Below are positions 5,020 to 7,987 of a DNA stretch of 7,987 nt, piece after piece (the stretch's first letter is position 1; every line of letters starts with the position of its first letter). A model generated the notes under the pieces. The model worked only from the letters and a program-made list of their open reading frames with translations, ran no database searches and was not told the origin of the DNA. The stretch is from NCBI GenBank assembly GCA_035249465.1, contig DATFGL010000186.1:1-7987 (forward strand). Direction: 5' to 3'. The translations under genes were made by a program, and so were the position numbers. This stretch comes from 66-474 sp035249465 (GTDB lineage: Bacteria; Pseudomonadota; Gammaproteobacteria; Xanthomonadales; Rhodanobacteraceae).

Positions 5020-7125
5020 GTGGCAAAAGTAACCAAGACGTTCCAGTACGGCGAGCACGCCGTCACCATCGAAACCGGCGAGATCGCCCGCCAGGCCTCC
5101 GGGTCGGTGATCGTCAGCATGGGCGGCACCGTGGTGCTGGTCGCGGCGGTCGCCGCGCAGAAAGCACGCGAAGGGCAGGATTTCTTCCCGCTCACCGTCG
5201 ACTACCAGGAAAAGTTCTACTCCGCCGGCCGCATTCCCGGCGGCTTCTTCAAGCGCGAAGGCCGCCCGACCGAGAAGGAAACGCTGACCAGCCGCCTGAT
5301 CGACCGCCCGATCCGCCCGCTGTTCCCGGAAGCGTTCAAGAACGAAGTGCAGATCGTCGCCACCGTGGTGTCGCTGAATCCGGAAGTGGACGGCGACATC
5401 CCGGCGCTGCTGGGCGCTTCGGCCGCGCTGACGCTGGCCGGGATTCCGTTCAAGGGCCCGATCGGTGCCGCGCGGGTCGGTTACGTCGACGGCAAGTACG
5501 TGCTGAACCCGTCCCGCACGCAGTTGAACGATTCCGCACTCGACCTCGTGGTCGCCGGCACCGGCAACGCGGTGCTGATGGTGGAATCCGAGGCCAAGCT
5601 GCTGTCCGAAGACGTGATGCTGGGCGCGGTGACGTTCGGCCACAAGGAAATGCAGGCCGCGATCCGTGCGATCGCCGAGCTCGCGACCGAAGTCGGCAAG
5701 CCGTCGTGGAACTGGCAGGCGCCCGAGCGCGACGCGCAACTGGTCGCCGCGGTTCGCGGCGAAGTCGGCAACAAGCTTGCCGCGGCATTCCAGATCAAGG
5801 ACAAGCTGCAGCGCCGTGACGCGGTCGCCGCGCTGAAATCCGATGTCAAGGAAACGCTGAAGGCGCAGGCCGAAGAGAAAGGTTGGCCGGCTGCCGACAT
5901 CGCGGGTGAATTCGAGGATCTCGAATATCGCACCGTGCGCGACAGCGTGCTGAAGACCAAGCAGCGCATCGACGGCCGCGGTCTCGAAGACATCCGCCCA
6001 ATCAACGTGCGCGTCGGTGTGTTGCCGCGCACCCACGGTTCGGCGTTGTTCACCCGCGGCGAAACGCAGGCGCTGGTCACCGTGACGCTCGGCACCGGCC
6101 GTGATTCGCAGATCATCGACGCGCCGGAAGGCGAGTCGAAGGACACCTTCCTGTTCCACTACAACTTCCCGCCGTATTCGGTGGGCGAGTGTGGCCGCAT
6201 GGGCGGTCCGAAGCGCCGCGAGATCGGCCACGGCCGTCTTGCCAAACGCGGCGTGCAGGCGGTCAAGCCGTCGATGGAAGCGTTCCCCTACGTGATCCGC
6301 GTGGTTTCGGAAATCACCGAGTCCAACGGTTCCTCGTCGATGGCCTCGGTGTGTGGTTCCTCGCTGGCAATGATGGACGCGGGCGTGCCGCTCTCGGCGC
6401 CGGTCGCGGGCATCGCGATGGGCCTGGTCAAGGAAGGTGACGACTTCGTCGTGCTGTCCGACATCCTGGGCGACGAGGATCACCTCGGCGACATGGATTT
6501 CAAGGTGGCCGGTACCGCCGAAGGCGTGTCCGCACTGCAGATGGACATCAAGATCGACGGCATCACCGAGGAAATCATGCGCACGGCGTTGGCACAGGCG
6601 CACCGCGGCCGCATGCACATCCTCGGCGAGATGGCCAAGGCCATCTCCACGCCACGCGGCGAAATGAGCGAGTACGCGCCGCGCCTGCTCACCATCAAGA
6701 TCCATCCGGACAAGATCCGCGAAGTGATCGGCAAGGGCGGCGCGACCATCCGCTCGATTACCGAGGAAACAGGTACCACCATCGACATCAACGACGACGG
6801 CACCGTGGTGATCGCCTCGGTCAACCGCGAAGCGGCCGATGCCGCGAAGCATCGCATCGAGCAGATCGTGGCCGACGTCGAACCGGGCCGCATTTACGAG
6901 GGCAAGGTGGTCAAGCTGATGGATTTCGGCGCGTTCGTCACCATCCTGCCCGGCAAGGACGGCCTGGTGCACGTCTCGCAGATTTCCAACGAGCGCGTCG
7001 AGAAGGTTTCCGACAAGCTCAAGGAAGGCGACGTGGTCAAGGTCAAGGTGCTGGAAGTCGACAAGCAGGGCCGCATACGCCTGTCGATGAAGGCGGTCAC
7101 GGAAGACGAAAAAGCCACAGCCTGA
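5020..7125 (+). CDS. pnp: Polyribonucleotide nucleotidyltransferase (PNPase)
   Basis: PNPase is a trimeric phosphorolytic 3'-5' exoribonuclease of mRNA decay, often part of the RNA degradosome, and can add heteropolymeric tails in reverse. The product has 701 residues (E. coli 711), with the shortening at the C-terminus. The first RNase PH-like domain covers about 10-145, with FFKREGRP at 76-83. A helical linker follows, then the catalytic second RNase PH-like domain from about 318, with phosphate-binding SNGSSSMAS at 435-443 and metal-binding aspartates D485 and D491 in GDEDHLGDMDF. The KH domain is at about 553-613 with GKGG at 571-574, and the S1 domain at about 623-692. All catalytic residues I can place are present. 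The start is a GTG, supported by AAGGA (5007-5011) eight bases upstream and by the normal N-terminus MAKVTKTFQYG. It is likely co-transcribed with rpsO and ends at a strong terminator. Confidence 0.97.
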   Translation: MAKVTKTFQYGEHAVTIETGEIARQASGSVIVSMGGTVVLVAAVAAQKAREGQDFFPLTVDYQEKFYSAGRIPGGFFKREGRPTEKETLTSRLIDRPIRPLFPEAFKNEVQIVATVVSLNPEVDGDIPALLGASAALTLAGIPFKGPIGAARVGYVDGKYVLNPSRTQLNDSALDLVVAGTGNAVLMVESEAKLLSEDVMLGAVTFGHKEMQAAIRAIAELATEVGKPSWNWQAPERDAQLVAAVRGEVGNKLAAAFQIKDKLQRRDAVAALKSDVKETLKAQAEEKGWPAADIAGEFEDLEYRTVRDSVLKTKQRIDGRGLEDIRPINVRVGVLPRTHGSALFTRGETQALVTVTLGTGRDSQIIDAPEGESKDTFLFHYNFPPYSVGECGRMGGPKRREIGHGRLAKRGVQAVKPSMEAFPYVIRVVSEITESNGSSSMASVCGSSLAMMDAGVPLSAPVAGIAMGLVKEGDDFVVLSDILGDEDHLGDMDFKVAGTAEGVSALQMDIKIDGITEEIMRTALAQAHRGRMHILGEMAKAISTPRGEMSEYAPRLLTIKIHPDKIREVIGKGGATIRSITEETGTTIDINDDGTVVIASVNREAADAAKHRIEQIVADVEPGRIYEGKVVKLMDFGAFVTILPGKDGLVHVSQISNERVEKVSDKLKEGDVVKVKVLEVDKQGRIRLSMKAVTEDEKATA

Positions 7126-7149
7126 TTGGTCGGTACAAATGCGTGCAAC

Positions 7150-7179
7150 AAAAAAACGGGCCGCAAGGCCCGTTTTTTT
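7150..7179. terminator. Bidirectional intrinsic terminator after pnp
   Basis: Seven A, CGGGCC, loop GCAA, GGCCCG and seven T form a perfect 13-bp stem (7150-7162 with 7167-7179) capped by a GNRA tetraloop, 24 nt after the pnp stop codon. The A-run and T-run make it work in principle on both strands. The main role is ending the rpsO-pnp transcript. Confidence 0.95.
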
Positions 7180-7308
7180 ATGCCATCCATGGAAAAGAAT
7201 TCCTTGGCCGGAAGGCCTGTTTCCGAGGGCGCCCGTAATTTTGACTGTCGCATCGGCCTTGTTCTGACGGGCGCGATTCACGCAACTGAATCCTGCCGCT
7301 GACGCCTC

Positions 7309-7336
7309 TTCCGCTTTCCGGCGAAACGGTTAGACT
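7309..7336 (+). promoter_or_regulatory. Weak candidate promoter for the terminal oxidoreductase gene
   Basis: TAGACT (7331-7336) is a fair -10, but the only spaced -35 is poor (TTCCGC, 7309-7314). An imperfect stem in the presumed leader pairs GGGCG (7346-7350) and CGGA (7355-7358) with TCCG (7363-7366) and CGCCC (7368-7372). The strong terminator upstream implies that a promoter must exist in 7180-7390. Apart from these I see nothing in that interval. Confidence 0.22.
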
Positions 7337-7393
7337 CGCCCCGACGGGCGACGCCGGACGGGTCCGACGCCCCGCGGACGGCAGGAGCGTGGC

Positions 7394-7987
7394 GTGCAAC
7401 CGACCGACATCCGCAATCCGCAGTATTTCCACAAGGTAGTCGACTGCCAGTGGGCGTGTCCCGCGCACACCCGTGTACCCGAATACATCCGGTTGATCGC
7501 GGCGGGCCGTTATGACGACGCATATCTTCTGAACTGGGATTCCAATGTGTTTCCCGGCATCCTCGGGCGTACTTGCGACCGCCCTTGCGAACCGGCGTGC
7601 CGGCGCGGACGCGTCGAAGAAAGCAACGGCGAGAAACCAGAGCCGGTCGCGATCTGCCGCCTGAAGCGCGTCGCGGCCGACAACCGCAGCGACGGCATCG
7701 AAGCGCGGATGCGTTCGCGCTTGCCCGAACGCATTCCCGGCGCCGAGAAATTTCGTGTCGCCTGCGTGGGCGCGGGTCCGGCATCCCTCGCACTGGCGCG
7801 CGACCTTGCGCCGCTCGGTTACCGCGTCACGATCTTCGAAGCCGATGCCAAGGGCGGCGGTTTCATGCGCACGCAGGTGCCGCGGTTTCGCCTGCCCGAG
7901 CACGTGATCGACGAGGAAGTCGGCTACATCCTCGACCTCGGCGTGGAACTCGTCGGCGACCGTCGCATCGATTCGCTGCGCAAGCTG
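7394..7987 (+). CDS. GltD-like Fe-S/FAD-dependent oxidoreductase, N-terminal part (runs off the window)
   Basis: The first 198 codons belong to the family of the glutamate synthase small subunit and dihydropyrimidine dehydrogenase N-terminal module, which moves electrons between NAD(P)H, FAD and iron-sulfur clusters. Residues 18-97 form the Fe-S region: C18-x3-C22-P, then VPEYIRLI, then GRTC61-x3-C65-x3-C69, and C88. Residues 121-149 form an FAD-binding Rossmann segment with GAGPAS at 126-131 and acidic E149. VPRFRLPEHVIDEEV (162-176) matches the conserved segment following the FAD motif in GltD-like proteins. The start is GTG at 7394, with AGGAG (7383-7387) six bases upstream; no better start is visible. 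The first two cysteines of the usual GltD set are missing. It may be GltD itself, but the N-terminus makes a distinct paralogue partnering another enzyme more likely. No partner gene is visible in the window. Confidence 0.85.
   Translation, partial: MQPTDIRNPQYFHKVVDCQWACPAHTRVPEYIRLIAAGRYDDAYLLNWDSNVFPGILGRTCDRPCEPACRRGRVEESNGEKPEPVAICRLKRVAADNRSDGIEARMRSRLPERIPGAEKFRVACVGAGPASLALARDLAPLGYRVTIFEADAKGGGFMRTQVPRFRLPEHVIDEEVGYILDLGVELVGDRRIDSLRKL

Noticed and set aside
7205..7216. GGCC-GGAA-GGCC mini-hairpin after the pnp terminator
   Set aside because: Only four base pairs and no T-run; not distinguishable from background in this composition.
5005..7281. A 758-codon open frame on the minus strand opposite pnp
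   Set aside because: It is a shadow frame of GC-rich pnp codons. Its product is a His/Arg/Asp-rich low-complexity string with no recognisable domain, and it spans the pnp terminator.
7376..7388. GGACGGCAGGAGC also occurs on the minus strand at 1320-1332
   Set aside because: A single 13-base match in about 8 kb of GC-rich sequence is expected by chance. One copy is a ribosome binding site region and the other a hairpin arm.
1..7987. Mobile elements, CRISPR, phage genes, toxin-antitoxin or defence genes
   Set aside because: No transposase, integrase, spaced repeat array or defence-type domain was seen on either strand. The content is core chromosomal.

Overview
This is a GC-rich bacterial chromosome segment that carries mostly housekeeping genes. 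The proteins look gammaproteobacterial: ParE, S15, PNPase and ClpX all have the expected lengths and motifs. A bacterial 3-hydroxyanthranilate dioxygenase and TAGAAT-type -10 elements suggest the Xanthomonadales (Xanthomonadaceae or Rhodanobacteraceae). This placement is an inference from remembered family features, not from a search.

Layout from left to right. (1) A complete clpX at the left edge runs rightward and is followed after 42 nt by a tRNA-Leu gene with anticodon UAA. (2) On the minus strand, parE (topoisomerase IV subunit B) is followed after 76 nt by nbaC (3-hydroxyanthranilate 3,4-dioxygenase). The nbaC reading frame has no stop before it enters the tRNA gene from the opposite side, so it ends inside the tRNA anticodon loop. 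(3) Divergent from parE is a small gene for an exported His/Lys-rich protein, closed by a strong intrinsic terminator. (4) A promoter-like element and a long stem-loop leader precede rpsO (S15), then pnp (polynucleotide phosphorylase), which ends in a second strong terminator. (5) After an intergenic stretch of about 270 nt, the first 198 codons of a GltD-like Fe-S/FAD oxidoreductase run off the right edge.

The genes do not form one pathway. They cover protein turnover (ClpX), translation (tRNA-Leu, S15), mRNA decay (PNPase), chromosome decatenation (ParE), quinolinate/NAD supply from tryptophan (NbaC) and redox metabolism (the oxidoreductase). rpsO-pnp is the one recognisable conserved operon.

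I found no mobile element, CRISPR array, phage gene or defence system. The observations most worth following are the nested hairpin in the rpsO leader, the antisense overlap of nbaC with tRNA-Leu, the rpsO stop codon sitting in a hairpin loop, the unusual cysteine set of the terminal oxidoreductase, and two departures from common gene order (no lon after clpX, no truB before rpsO).
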